A stretch of 64,000 bases of DNA from Bettongia penicillata ogilbyi (GCA_023548195.1 JAJHZJ010000252.1:4875242-4939241); one strand, 5' to 3'. Shown: positions 1-11,050, counted from the first letter of the stretch. Notes: a model not told the origin generated them from the letters alone. Numbers and translations: made by a program.

Positions 1-146
1 GATTTACAATTCAGAGTGAAGGAGTGTATCTCATCCTTCCTTTAGAGAGGTTTAAAATCAGGAGAATCAGAAAGGGAAAGGAATAGAGAAACTGAGGATT
101 TGAGCCCTTGGAGGCCACAATAACATATTTAGGTAGCATGGTAGTA

Positions 147-634
147 CAGAAGCTCTAAAACTTTTTTTTGGTCTCAGGAGCCGCTTACATTCTAAAAAAT
201 TGTTGAGGACTCCAAAGAATTGTTATATGCGAGTTATAGTCATCAATGTTTACTGTATTAGAAATTAAAACTGATAAATTTTAAAATATTTATTAATTCA
301 CTTAAACTAGTAACCCATTTGTTTTATGAAAAATTACTATATATTCCAAAATTTAAAAATAGTGAGAAGAGTGGCATTGTTTTATATATTCTTGCAAATT
401 ACTTTTAATACCTAGCTTAATAGAAGACAGATTCTCATGTTTTCTTCTGCATTTAATCCTGCGCAATATGTTATTTTGGTTGAAGTATAGGAAGAAATAC
501 AGCCTCATATAGATGCATAGTTGAAAAAGAGAGGATTAATTTGTATCTTAGTATTATTATGGAAATAATTCTTGCCTCGCTGATCTCCGTGACAGAGTCT
601 CTGGGGTCTTTGGACCACATTTTGAAAATTGCTG
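147..634 (+). mobile_element. Non-autonomous hAT (Charlie-like) DNA transposon, both ends present
   Basis: The left end (cagaagctctaaaact) and right end (ggaccacattttgaaaattgctg) are decayed inverted copies of one hAT-type terminus. The flanks carry an imperfect 8-bp target duplication, tggtagta at 139-146 and gtgtagta at 635-642, the length expected for hAT. The interior matches my memory of an old mammalian Charlie-group element. It has no transposase frame. The exact family name is uncertain. Confidence 0.75.
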
Positions 635-689
635 GTGTAGTAAGTAGATTGAGAGGGGGAATCAAAGCCAGGAAGACTGATGTTTAGGT

Positions 690-855
690 GCTGCCTTAGC
701 TGTGGTATTCTAGGATAGTCTCAACTTCTCAGATTTCTAGGAAACTCCCTAAGACTTTAAGTTTCCTAGAAGGTGTCAATTTGCACTGGTGGAGGGAATT
801 TCTCTACCCAGAAGTTTTCTCTGTCAGTGAAACCATAGGTTCAGTCCCTAACTGC
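690..855. repeat. Possible dispersed marsupial repeat fragment
   Basis: The text from tctaggaaactccctaagac to gaaaccataggttcagtccc resembles a dispersed marsupial repeat I remember but cannot name. No boundaries or target duplication are visible. Confidence 0.3.
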
Positions 856-1137
856 TTTGTTGCTGTGGTTCAGTTGTTTCTCACTCTTTGTGACCCCCAC
901 GGATCACAACACACTCCTCTCTTCCATTAACTCTTGAAGTTTGTTCAAACTCATGTTTGTTATTTCCATGGTATTTTCTATTCATCTCATTCTCTGCTCT
1001 CCTCCTTTTGCCTTCAATCTTTCCCTTCATCAAGGTCTTTTCCAATCAGTCCTGTATTCTCATTATGTGGCTGAAGTGTTTGTTTCAACTTTAGTACTTG
1101 TCCTTCCAATGAATAGTCTGAATTAATTTCTTTAAAT

Positions 1138-1355
1138 ATTTATTAACTTATAAGTAACTAATGTGGAATATATACAATATGATTGTACACGTATTGACTG
1201 TAGATTGCATGCCATCTTGAAGAGGGGAAAGGTAGGGAAGAAGGAAAAATTGAGGACTCAAAATCTTATAAATGTGAATGTTGGAAACTATCTTTACATA
1301 TTGTTGGAAAATATAAAATACTATTAAGTGGGAGAAAAATGAATAAAATGAATAA
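1138..1355 (+). mobile_element. LINE 3'-end-like insert within the BovB relic
   Basis: About 220 bp separates two contiguous BovB blocks. It ends with a tail similar in style to the L1/HAL1 3' ends here (aatgttggaaactatctttac, then an A-rich end). It is probably a short LINE 3' fragment or LINE-mobilised SINE. Boundaries are approximate. Confidence 0.45.
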
Positions 1356-1504
1356 ATATGAATTGATTTGATTTCCTTGCTGTCTAAGGGACTCTAAAAA
1401 GTCTTCTCCAGCACCATAATTTGAAAGCATTGATTCTGTGGACCTCAACTGTCCATGTAGTCCAACTCTCTCACAGCCATATGTTGGTACTGGAAAAACC
1501 ATAG

Positions 1505-1682
1505 CTTTGACTATATGAAGTATATGAAGAGAATCCAGCCTCACACAGATGTGTAGTTGGAAAAGTGATGATTATATAATGCCTTAGTATTATTATGAAA
1601 GTAATTCTTGTCCTACCTATCTCCCTGAAAGAGTCTCTGGGACGCCCAAGGGTCCTTGGACCACATTTTGAATTGTCAGCAA
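1505..1682 (+). mobile_element. hAT fragment (same family as 147-634) inside BovB
   Basis: This matches the right part of the 147-634 element, from gaagtata to ggaccacattttgaattg, but lacks the left end. It interrupts the BovB frame between the block ending near 1683 and the KAMVFPV block at about 1500. Confidence 0.65.
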
Positions 1683-2166
1683 GATGATGTCTTTGCTGTT
1701 CAGCATTTGCCATAGTTTTTCTTCCAAGGAACAAGCATCTTTTCATTTCATAGTTGCAGCTGGCATCTGCAATGATCTTTGAGAACAAGAATATAAAATC
1801 TGACACTGCTTTTATTCCATCTCCCTTTATCTGCCAGGAAGTGATGGGACAAGTTGCTAAGATCTTAGGTTTTTTTATGTTCAACTTCATTCCAACTTTT
1901 TCGTTTTCCTCTTTCACCCTTATCAAGAGATTTCATAATTCTTCTTCAGAGTGCTATCATCTGCATATCTGAGATTATTGATAATTCCTCCAGCTTTTGA
2001 TTCATCTACTCTGGTACTTCATATGGTATAATCTGCATATAAGTTAAATAAATGTATATCCCTTTTACCAGCTTAATTTACAACTTATTGAGCAGGGAGC
2101 CACTTCCACTAAATTGTAAAGCTCTACAGGATATATGGACTCTTGATTATCTTTTCCATATGTGTG

Positions 2167-2170
<4 letters not shown>

Positions 2171-2213
<43 letters not shown>
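2171..2213. repeat. (TA)n microsatellite
   Basis: An uninterrupted TA dinucleotide run. Confidence 0.95.
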
Positions 2214-2219
<6 letters not shown>

Positions 2220-2584
2220 GTTTGAAACCAAACTAACATTACATGTCTACAGAAGTAAAATGTTTACTCTAGCAATATTTAATTAAACAGAAAACTGAAT
2301 TGATTTAGATTTCTAGCCTTTGATTTTATTGTGTACTTACAGATACAATTATGGCTTTTATATCTTTTGTATTCAGAGCTTTCTTAATCTTTTAATTTCT
2401 ACATGTGTGAACACATAATACAAAGTGACACCATCAAATATTTGTTTTAGGTTTCTCCCAGCACTAATACACACAAAAAAAACAAAGAACCACTTTACTT
2501 ATTAGGAACACTCACTATGAAATACAGACTGCTAAATTTGACAATCTGCACACTGGGAAGAAAAATCACAGACACTTACCTGTT
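2214..2584. other. No recognised feature
   Basis: A+T-rich sequence with no coding frame, repeat terminus or RNA-like structure that I recognise. Confidence 0.5.
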
Positions 2585-2867
2585 GTGCAGAGCTGTTATA
2601 AGGTTAATTTCTCCATCAAAACCAAAGAGCAAGCGGAGCTGATAGAGATACAGGATTCTTGGCTCAGTAAGAAGGCAGATGAAATTCAGTTTTACACTGA
2701 TAGTAACAATCCAACACACTTTTATGATGCCCTGAAGGCTAGTTATGGGCCAAAGGCCTATGACACATCTCAAATATTCAGAACTGATGAAGCCACATTG
2801 ATCAGTGATAATGACAAGATCCTGGAGAGGTGGACTGATTACTTCTCTAAGGTTTTCAACAGACCAT
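2585..2867 (+). pseudogene. RTE-clade LINE copy 1, 5' segment
   Basis: This frame reads IEIQDSWLSKKADEIQFY and later YDALKASYGPKAYDTSQ. It is the region between endonuclease and reverse transcriptase of an RTE-clade retrotransposon, and the second copy at 33965 has the same blocks. The element is 5'-truncated and is cut at 2867 by the HAL1-like insertion. It resumes at 5760, and the duplicated aacagaccat/aatagaccat on the two sides proves continuity. Confidence 0.8.
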
Positions 2868-3730
2868 CTTTTTTTGTTTGGTTGGTTTTTTGTTTGTTTG
2901 GTTTTTAATGTCTATTTATTTATTTTTAGTTTTCAGCATTCATTTCCACAAAATTTTGAGTTTCAAATTTTCTCCCTGTCTCTCCCTTCCCCCTATGCCA
3001 TAACATCTTATAATCTGATTACCCCTTCCCTCAATATGCCCTCTCTTCTATCACACTGCTCCCTTCCCTTATCCACATCTTCTCTCTTTTCTTGTAGGGC
3101 AAGATAGATTTCTATACCATATTAACTGTATTTCATATTTCCCAGTTGTATGCAAAAACAATTTTCAACATTCATTCCTAAAGCTTTGAGTTTCAACTTC
3201 TCTCCCTACTTTCCTCCCCACCCATTCCCACTGAGAAGGCAAGCAATTCAATACAGACAATATATATGTAGTATTGCTAAAGACTTCCATAATGGTCATG
3301 TTGTATAAGACTATATTTCCCTCCATCCTATCCTGCCCCCCATTTATTCTATTCTCTCTTTTGACATTATCCCTCCCCAAAAGTATTTACTTCTAATTAC
3401 TCCCACCTCCCATTTTCCCTCCCTTCTGTCATTCTTCCCACCCCACTTGTCCCCTTCTCCCCTTTCCTGTAGTGTAAGAAAGATTTTCATACCAAATGGA
3501 GTGAGCCTGCTATTCCCTCCTTAAGCCAAATATGAGGAGAGCAAGCTTCACTTTTTCTTTCTCATCTCCTCCCTTTTCTACTCCATTGAAAAAGCTTTAT
3601 CTTGCTTTTTTTATGAAAGATAATTTGCCCCATTCCATTTCTCCCTTTCTCCTTCCATTATTTTCCTCTCTCACCCCTTAATTTTATTTTTTTTAGATAT
3701 CATCCTTTCTTATTCATCTCACCCTGTACT

Positions 3731-3732
<2 letters not shown>

Positions 3733-3788
<56 letters not shown>

Positions 3789-3838
3789 GGTGGGTGTGGG
3801 TGTGTGTGTATATATACATATACATATATATATATATA
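3733..3838. repeat. (GT)n/(TA)n microsatellite in HAL1 copy 1
   Basis: A GT run followed by ggtg and TA units. It lies in the HAL1 3' region at the place where copies 2 and 4 carry CA runs. Confidence 0.95.
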
Positions 3839-4149
3839 TACCTAAATATTGAGAAAAGTCTCAGGAGTTACAAATATTATCTTTCCATGTAGGAACGTAA
3901 ATAGTTCAACTTTAGTAAGTCCCTTATGATTTTTCTTTCCTGTTTACCTTTTCACGCTTCTCTTGATTTTTGTGTTTGAAAGTCAAATTTTCTATTCAGC
4001 TCTCGTCTTTTTATCAAGAATGCTTGAAAGTCCTCTATTTCATAGAATTACCAGTTTTTCCCCTGAAGTATTATACTCAGTTTTGTTGGGTAGGTAATTC
4101 TTGGCTTTAATCCTAGTTTCTTTGACTTCTGGAATATCATATTCCAAGC

Positions 4150-5045
4150 ACTTTAATCCTTTAATGTAGAAACTGCTAGATCTTGCGTTATCCTGATTGT
4201 ATTTCCACAGTACTTGAATTGTTTATTTCTATTTACTTGCAATATTTTCTCCTTGACCTGGGAACTCTGGCATTTGACTACAATATTCCTAGGAGTTTCT
4301 CTTTTTTGGATCTCTTTCAGGAGGTGATCAGTGGATTCTTTCAATATTTATTTTGCTCTCTGGTTCTAGAATATCAGGGCAGTTTTCCTTGATAATTTCA
4401 TGAAAGATGATGTCTAGGCTCTTTTTTTGATCATGGCTTTCAGGTAGTCCCATAATTTTTAAATTGTCTCTCCTGGATCTATTTTCCAGGTCAGTTGTTT
4501 TCCCCATGAGATATTTCACATTCTCTTCTATTTTTTCATTCTTTTGGTTTTGTTTTGTAGTTTCTTGGTTTCTCATAAAGTCATTAACTTTCATCTGCTC
4601 CATTCTAATTTTTGAAGAACTATTTTCTTCAGTGAAATTTTGAACCTCCTTTTCTATTTGGCTAATTCTGTTTTTTAAAGCATTCTTCTCCTCATTGATT
4701 TTTTGGACCTCTTTTGCCAATTGAGTTAGCCTATTTTTAAAGATGTTATTTTCTTCAGCATTTTTTGGGTCTCCTTTAGCAAGGTATTGACCGGCTTTCC
4801 ATGCTTTTCTTGCAACTGTCTCATTTCTCTTCCCAATTTTTCCTCCACCTCTCTTACTTGGTTTTCAAAATCCCTTTTGAGCTCTTTCATGGCCTGAGAA
4901 CATTGAATATTTATTTTGGAAGCTTTGGATGCAGAAGCCTTGACTTCCTCTGATGTTATACTTTGTTCTTCGTCATCTGAAAGGATGGAAGAAAATGCAT
5001 GTTCACCAAGAAAGTAACCTTCTATTGTCTTATTTTTTCCCCTTT
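4150..5045 (-). pseudogene. L1 ORF1p-like pseudogene of HAL1 copy 1
   Basis: ORF1p is the RNA-binding chaperone of L1 retrotransposition. Three minus-strand frames preserve its order. An N-terminal KKRGKNKTIEGYFLGEHAF is followed by a charged coiled coil (RDFENQVREVEEKLGREMRQ). The RRM-type core contains TTDLENRSRRDNLKIMGLPE, and the start of the C-terminal domain contains KYCGNTIRITQDLAVSTLKD. Frameshifts near 4724 and 4340 break the reading frame, and the start codon expected near 5045 is not ATG. The gene cannot make a full protein. Confidence 0.85.
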
Positions 5046-5759
5046 TTTTGGCAATTTCCCAGCAAGTTACTTGACTTTTGGGTCCTTTGTCAAGAGGTGG
5101 GTATACTCTAGGGACCTGCAAGTTCTCAGTTCCTCCAAGGTGGCACAATCAAGGGAGAAGAGTTTATTCCCCTCCTGGCCTGCACACTGGTCTGGGAGCA
5201 ATCAAAAACTTCTTCCCAGGATCTACAGGTAGAATTCCCTCTCCACAACTGTCTCCAACTCCACCACCAGTGTTCCTTCTCACCCCATGGCTGGGCTCTA
5301 GGCTGAGATTCAGATCAGCTGCTCAGTTCCCCTGGAGCTTTAGGCAGAGGGCTCCCAAAATGGAGGTGTTGTAGTGGTTGCTGCTGGCAGGACCAGACTG
5401 CATTCCCTTCTCACCCAGATGAAAAGACTTTCTCACTGACCTTTGAAGCTGTCTTTGGCCTTTGTGGGTTGAGTAATGTGGGAACTACTGCTGCCAATGG
5501 CTCCTTAAAGCCTGTTCTTGTTCCTGTCCCTGCCACACTGTGCTCCCCTCCATTCTGTTTTCAAAGTGATAGACCTTTCCTGTCATCCTTCCAGGCTGAG
5601 TTGGGCTGGAATCTCTTTCATTCTGTCGTTTTCTGGCTTCTGCTGCTCTAGAGTTTGTTTAGAGTCATTTTTTACAGATATTTTATGAGTTATGTGGGGG
5701 AGCTTCTATGGGTCCATCTTTCTACTCTGCCATCTTGGCTCCACCCCTCAATAGACCAT

Positions 5760-6990
5760 AATAAACCAATGTTGAAGCCATCGACCCTATACTTTAGTCT
5801 GAAGTCAATCCCTCCATAGTTGAATTTTCAACTGAAGAAGAGGTTTTGAATGCTATCAGGCTCCATTCATGTGGCAAAGTGTCTGGTGCTGATTCTATTT
5901 CAGCTGACATTTACAGGACAGAGGTTCACTGCTCATGCAAAAGCTGACTGAAATCATCTGGGTTATATGACACGAGGATGTTATCCCACAGGAGTTCAAG
6001 GACGCCTCCATTGTTCATCTCTGTAAAGGAAAAGGAAATAGGTTGTCTTGTGACAATCACAGAGGGGGCTCTTTTTTAGTCATTGCTGGCAATATTCTTG
6101 CCAGAGTCCTCCTTAATAGGTCAATCTTTCACCTGGAAGACAGTCATCTTCCCAAGATCCAGGATCAAAGAATACTTGATATGGTTGCTTTTCTGCCCAA
6201 TAATTCCAGGAGAAATCCCAGGAGCAGAATAGAATATAATAGTATACAACATTCTTTGATCTGACCAAGGCCTTTGATACTGTGGTAGATCATGGCATAG
6301 TTTGGTGGTCCAGAGAAGTCCATTAGTATTATATGTCAGTTTCATGATGGCATGTGTACATGAGTTCTGGATAATGGACAATGCTCTCTCACTTTCCCAG
6401 TCACCAATGGAATGAAGCAGGCAATGTACTTGCTTTCATGCTTTTTAGTATGATGTTGTCAGTGATGTTGTCAGACACCTTCAATGAGGACAAAAATTGC
6501 ATCAGGGTCAGCTACTGCACTTACAGTAAATTATTTAACTTGAAAATGCTACAAGCCAAGACTAAAATGGGGGAGAGTTGGTACATAGTTATTTTGTTCT
6601 CAGATCGTTGTGCATTCAATGCAACTTCTAAGGCTGAAATGCAGAAAATTATGAATCAATTCTCTGCTGCTTATGTTAATTTTGGCCTAACAATTAAGAC
6701 CAAGAAAACACAGGTTCACCAGTTAGCACCACAGCATTCATATGTGGAACCATCAGTTACAGAAAATGGAGAAATTTCAAATAAGTTCACTTACCTTGAT
6801 GGTATACTTTCCAGGAAGGTACACATAGATGATGAGGTTGATGAAGGCATTGCCAGAGCTAATTCAGTACTTGGGATGCTCCAAAGGAAAGTGTGGGAGA
6901 GAAGTGGTAGATTGCCTACCCAACTGAAGGTCTACAGAGCCATTGGGTTGATCTCATTATTGTATGCTTGTGAAACCTGGACAGTGTACA
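5760..6990 (+). pseudogene. RTE-clade LINE copy 1, reverse-transcriptase segment
   Basis: Continuation of the RTE element interrupted at 2867. It has several frames, the longest at 6381-7010. That frame contains KTKKTQVHQLAPQHSYVEP, FTYLDGILSRKVHIDDEVD and LLYACETWTVY, all hallmarks of the RT C-terminal part in this clade. Earlier DNA includes gctggtgctgattctatttc, the GADSI block. The catalytic region near 6600 reads ILFSDRCA rather than a FADD-type motif. Homology fades near 6990, so the 3' end with its cysteine motif is missing. Non-functional. Confidence 0.8.
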
Positions 6991-7284
6991 GTATATGGTT
7001 GGAAACATAAAGAGGTGGATTGGCACACCCCATCCAGGAACAGTGACAGAGATGATTTGAACAATGTTCATGGCATTTTGGAAGAAAGCAGAGGGAAGAA
7101 AAATACAGGTAGTTTGCCTGTGGAGGATATAATCATGGAGGAAGGAATGACACCATTAGTAGACTCCTATTCTCTAAATGACTAATCTATAGTGTGATAC
7201 AAATATGCAGCAATGATAGAAGCAATATATTACTTTAAAACAGCAATAAATTTCACTTCAGATTTTTTTCACAGATCTTATATT
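6991..7284. other. No recognised feature downstream of RTE copy 1
   Basis: A 73-residue frame overlaps 6964-7185 but has no motif I recognise. No repeat boundary is visible. Confidence 0.4.
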
Positions 7285-7365
7285 TAGAGCTGAGAGGGAA
7301 CTTAGAGGTCATTTTATCCTCCCACATTTCATATTAGAAGAAATATTGCTATCATCCTCTAATTT
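7285..7365 (+). mobile_element. MIR-related CORE-SINE fragment
   Basis: The words agctgagagggaacttagag and gtcattttatcctcccacat match the 'entry' part of a common marsupial MIR-like repeat. Short and diverged. Confidence 0.5.
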
Positions 7366-7399
7366 TCTTTGAGGGAAGTAAATTCTAGATGGTTCATTT

Positions 7400-7940
7400 C
7401 TGAGCAGAAATCCCATACTCTACAATTTAAATATTTCATTTTCATCAGAGATGTTAAAAACCATGCAAAGACAAACAATAACTTCACTTCACCAAATATG
7501 CAAATACTCAGACTCAGATCAATTAATTACAATACTAATTAGACCTAAGGAAGGAGAGTCAAAGACTGTTTTTATGATGGCTGACCTTGAAAGATTCAGA
7601 GCATATTATTTTGCCAGAAGCAATATCTATATTTTCCTAAAAGTCCAGATGAAAAGTGGGCAAAAAAGTCAGTGACCTCAGGAGTTTTTCTTTAAATCAT
7701 GACCAATTTTTATAGATACCTAGATGAGCAAATATTTCCCTTTTCTTGATGTTTTGTTGCAATAGACATAGGAAAAGATGGAGGAAGAAATATGAATCAA
7801 GGAAAGAGAATTCTATTCTCTTTTCATGACATTTCATGTTCAGAGATGCTGATGTAGGTAGAGTACAATCAGACCAAATGGGGAAACTTTTAGGTTTTCA
7901 TTCTTTTATCTTCCTCCCTCACTCTTTGTGGAGAAGATAT
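7400..7940. other. No recognised feature
   Basis: A+T-rich. The 74-residue frame at 7451-7675 has no known domain, signal peptide or neighbouring exon signals. Probably not a gene. Confidence 0.45.
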
Positions 7941-7944
7941 GACT

Positions 7945-8120
7945 TGGAGCACAGTGAGCAGAGAGCTAGGTTTGAATCCTATGTAATGTCACAAGACTAC
8001 TTGTTTGGCCTTGGGCAAAGTACTTAATCTCTCTGGGACTCCCCTTTCCTTTTCTGAAAAATAAAATAATTAGACAAAATGATCTCTAAGATCTCTAAAA
8101 TCTATGATTTTATGAAAAGA
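7945..8120 (+). mobile_element. tRNA-derived/MIR-type SINE
   Basis: A B-box-like ggtttgaatcc is followed by the core ggccttgggcaaagtactta and the end gatctctaagatctctaaaa. Diverged. Confidence 0.7.
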
Positions 8121-8149
8121 GTTGGCAACATTTCTTGAGCTCAGTTGAA

Positions 8150-8310
8150 AGTAAATCAGTAAGTAAATATTTATTAAGCTATGTTCCAGGAAATGTGCTA
8201 AACTCTGCTAAGATACAAGGAAAGCAAAAACAAAACCAAACATCCAAAAACAAACAAATAGAAAAGAATTCCTGCTCTATAGGAATTTACAATCTAATAG
8301 GGGAAATCTG
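8150..8310 (+). mobile_element. CORE-SINE ('aaatatttattaagc' type)
   Basis: taaatatttattaagctatg, then gtgctaaactctgctaagat and ggaatttacaatctaat follow a dispersed repeat that also occurs near 10.0, 28.0 and 42.2 kb. Confidence 0.65.
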
Positions 8311-8630
8311 TGTGACCTTGGGCAAGTCATAGCTTCTCTAGGTCTCAATTTCTTTATCTTGAAAATGAAGGTCAATCACTTAACCTCAATAGACCTTAGT
8401 TGCTTTATCTGTAAAATGAAATGATTGGACTAGATAGGGGTAGGGAATCTGCAGTCTTGAGGCCAAATGGGGCCCTCTAATCCTCAAGTTCTCACAGAAC
8501 AATTCTGTTTGGATTTGGTCAAAAGGCCACACTTGAGGACCTAGAGGACTACATGTGGCCTCAAGGTTGCAGGTTCTCTATCCCTGGACTGCAGGTTTCC
8601 TTCCAGCCCTGATCAAGCTATGAAGTAGTA
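8290..8630 (+). mobile_element. MIR-type SINE interrupted by a MITE
   Basis: tgtgtgaccttgggcaagtc through aatgaaatgattggactag (8433) resumes as gcaggtttccttccagccc after 8592. The MITE at 8434-8584 was inserted into it. Confidence 0.7.
8434..8584. mobile_element. Palindromic MITE, copy 1 (hAT-like)
   Basis: The two halves are reverse complements: aggggtagggaatctgcagt at the left and gcaggttctctatccct at the right. Internal tcttgaggccaaatggg also mirrors acatgtggcctcaagg. An 8-bp duplication, tggactag (8426) and tggactgc (8585), flanks it within a SINE. No coding capacity. Confidence 0.75.
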
Positions 8631-8724
8631 CAATGAGACTTGCCCCTAGATTTCAGTTCAAACTTTCACCCACTACTCCATGTTGACTTTCCTTAAGAAG
8701 CATGTTAATATTCAATCTAACAGT

Positions 8725-8885
8725 ACTACTCTGTCCTTGTAAAGAAAACAGATAATTTACACCTGGAATACTGACTGCACTTCAGATTCTGACCTCTCAA
8801 AAAAGAGATAATAAAGCTGGAAAAGATCCAGAAAAGGGCAATTGAATGATACAAGAGGGCAAGGAGCCTACCATATGATGGCAAT
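8725..8885 (+). mobile_element. CR1/L3-clade LINE fragment, sense
   Basis: ctggaatactgactgcactt, then aataaagctggaaaagatcc and ccagaaaagggcaattgaat correspond to the conserved LEYC...LEKIQKRAI region of CR1-clade reverse transcriptase. Confidence 0.6.
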
Positions 8886-8904
8886 ATAAAATAATCATTT
8901 TTTT

Positions 8905-9085
8905 TTCATTCTTGAAAAATGATAGAATTTAGAATTGGAAGGAAGGAATCTTAGAGATCATTTAATGTAACCCTTGCATTTTATAGATTGGGAAACTGAG
9001 ACCCATAAAAGCTGTGATTTTCCCAGCAGGAATAACATTCCAGTCTGGGTCATCTGACTCCATGTCATGTTGTCTCAGAGAGAAC
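8905..9085 (+). mobile_element. MIR-related CORE-SINE
   Basis: gaattggaaggaaggaatct, then ttttatagattgggaaactg and gggtcatctgactccatgtc follow the same MIR-like pattern as 58905-59050. Confidence 0.65.
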
Positions 9086-9424
9086 TGGATCAAAATCAAC
9101 TCTTCTTGTGGTGGTTACAGACAGGATGAACACAGACTTGGATCTCAAGTCTCAGAATGCTGGAACTTTATAGTGTCTCTTAAAGTTTTAAACATAGTAT
9201 CTTTTAGACAAATAGAAGGAACTACAATTTCTATAGGAAGTGGGAAGCTTCTGGAGCTCATTTCCTCAGAAAAAACTACAGACTAAAAGTGTAAACAACC
9301 TAAAAAATAAAAGGTCTTCTCCAACAACAACAGACAATCAATGCAATGAGGAAAACAAGGAAAGCTTCTGAGGGAAAAGAGGAATCTTTGAGTCAAATAC
9401 CTGTGAGAAGGGCCTGATATCAAA

Positions 9425-9945
9425 GATATAAAAAGAGCTAACAAATAAATAAGACCAAGTACTTATAAACAAACAATTCTCAAAATAAAAACTGCAAACT
9501 ATTAACTGTCACATAAAAGATTGCTTCAAAATAAAATTCAAATAAAACTATAAGGAGATTTCATTTCATACTCATTAAACTGGCAAAGGTGACAAATGAT
9601 GGACATAACCAATATTGGTTTGAACAAAGACAAGCATTCCAATATACTGTTAGTGGAACTAGTTACTTCGGAAAACAATTTGGAATTATATTTAAAAAGT
9701 GACTAAATTGTCCATACCCTTTGACTTAGAAATCCTATGGCTAGGTATGTACTCCAGTGAGGTTAGAAAGGTCCTATACTCACCAAAGTATTTATTATAG
9801 TACATTTTATAGTAGCAATGAACTGGGAGTGGTGGTGGAGGTGGGGACTGGTTCTCCATTGATTAGGGAATGACTAAACTGTGGTATGTGGACATAATTG
9901 GTTTATTACTGTATTATAAAAATGAATGTGAAAAATATTTAGAAG
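9425..9945 (+). mobile_element. L1 3'-terminal fragment, sense
   Basis: cataccctttgacttagaaa, ggtcctatactcaccaaagt and gattagggaatgactaaact follow the ORF2 3'/UTR region of marsupial L1. The antisense copies at 11.1-12.9 kb and 51.6-52.5 kb carry the same landmarks. Strongly decayed. Confidence 0.7.
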
Positions 9946-9984
9946 CATGAGAAAGCTAAATGAATGAAAACAATACTTATTAAG

Positions 9985-10115
9985 TATATACTGTGTGCCA
10001 GGAACTTTTCTAAGTTCTAGGGATAAAAATTTAAAAATTAAAATAAAGTAAAATAACCCTTATCATCAATGAGTCTACTACATTCTAATAGTGGAAAACA
10101 ACCCATATATGGGAT
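9985..10115 (+). mobile_element. CORE-SINE fragment
   Basis: tattaagtatatactgtgtg, ccaggaacttttctaagttc and gtctactacattctaatag match the CORE-SINE at 8150. Confidence 0.6.
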
Positions 10116-10129
10116 TGGAGAGCAGGGAA

Positions 10130-11050
10130 CAGTGTTTTGAGGACTGAAATATTTGAAATGCAGACCCTTCCCCCTCCCCACACCCTGCATCTGTGGGGGC
10201 TGGTGTTAAGATGGACGATTCTGCCTTACTTCTGTAATTTATTTCTGGTGCTCAAAGTTCGAGTACTGATGGAGTTGGATGGATCCTGGTTCTGACACAA
10301 GCCAATAATTCTGGTGTTTTCACATTCCTGTGAGTCTCCTCCCATCCAAATGGAGAAGAGTTGGCAATCCCCTGTGATTATGACTTTGATATTGTATGAG
10401 CAAAAGAGAAGAAGGGGTGGGGCACGTCAATTTGGAGACTTCCCATGACATGCCCTGGGGACAGTGAATGTTCCAACTTGGCTAAAATAGAGGATTTTTG
10501 GTCGGGAAATGAGGCTTGTGCTGAGAGATTGGGGTGCCATAGGTCTGGGACACTAAATACATAGGCTATTGCCATTCCCAGCATGAAGGGTATGGTCCCC
10601 TTCCTCAGCTCTCACCACTCTAAGAGGAATAGGTGATGAGGGGAATGGTTGCTTATACAGGCTTTTCCACAGCAGGAATCTGTTCGTGCCAAGAAGCAAG
10701 AAGGCTGCTGATTTGAGCTTTGCTCATAGACTTTGCTTTGCTCATTAGCCCAGCTAGCATGTTTTTGGTGTAGAATGAGTAGAAGGAATCTGTTAACTAG
10801 AGGGAACAGATTGCTTTCTGGGTACGGAGGAGGTAGACAGAGGTTGCGCGTTGGCTGTAATTCCTGATGCTTTGGTGGAATATTCTCCCTTTGAGTGGTA
10901 GTGATGATGTTGAGTGGCAGCACTGGTGGGGGTGATGGTGGAGGAGGTGTTCTCACCTATCTCCTTCCCACCTGATCCTTGGTTTTGGCCCTTCCAACAG
11001 TCCTAAGTGTTGTACGTAGCCATACAGGTAGATCCAATAGTTGTCTGAAT
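10130..11050. other. About 0.9 kb of unrecognised, fairly G+C-rich DNA
   Basis: It contains antisense frames at 10378-10584 and 10612-10956, the second with a proline-rich start (PPPPSPPPVLPLN). Neither has a domain I recognise and no splice-site pattern is convincing. It could be unique DNA, an unclassified LTR or a processed-transcript scrap. Confidence 0.4.

Larger units (their letters stand above)
858..2095 (-). mobile_element. BovB-like RTE LINE, 3' part, antisense, 5'-truncated
   Basis: On the minus strand, broken frames at 1266-1926 contain reverse-transcriptase C-terminal blocks: KPKILATCPITSWQIKGD, DFIFLFSKIIADASCNYEMK, LGRKTMAN, and KAMVFPVPTYGCE. These match the BovB branch of the RTE clade as I remember it. 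The 3' untranslated part runs to about 858, where plus-strand gttcagttgtttctcactc resembles the tail of the tRNA-derived SINEs in this window. Two later insertions split the copy, at about 1138-1355 and 1505-1682. Stops and frameshifts make it non-functional. BovB is known for patchy, horizontally acquired distribution among amniotes. Confidence 0.75.
2868..5749 (-). mobile_element. HAL1-like (ORF1-only) L1 copy 1, full-ended, antisense
   Basis: On the minus strand the element starts at 5749 with ggggtggagccaagatggca, an L1-type 5' end. It then has a 5' UTR, an ORF1 relic (about 5045 to 4150), a long 3' region with a (GT)n block, and an A-rich 3' end at 2868. A 10-bp target duplication flanks it: aacagaccat (2858-2867) and aatagaccat (5750-5759). 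There is no ORF2 between ORF1 and the 3' end, and the three other copies in the window share this architecture, which fits half-L1 elements rather than a truncated L1. Confidence 0.85.
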
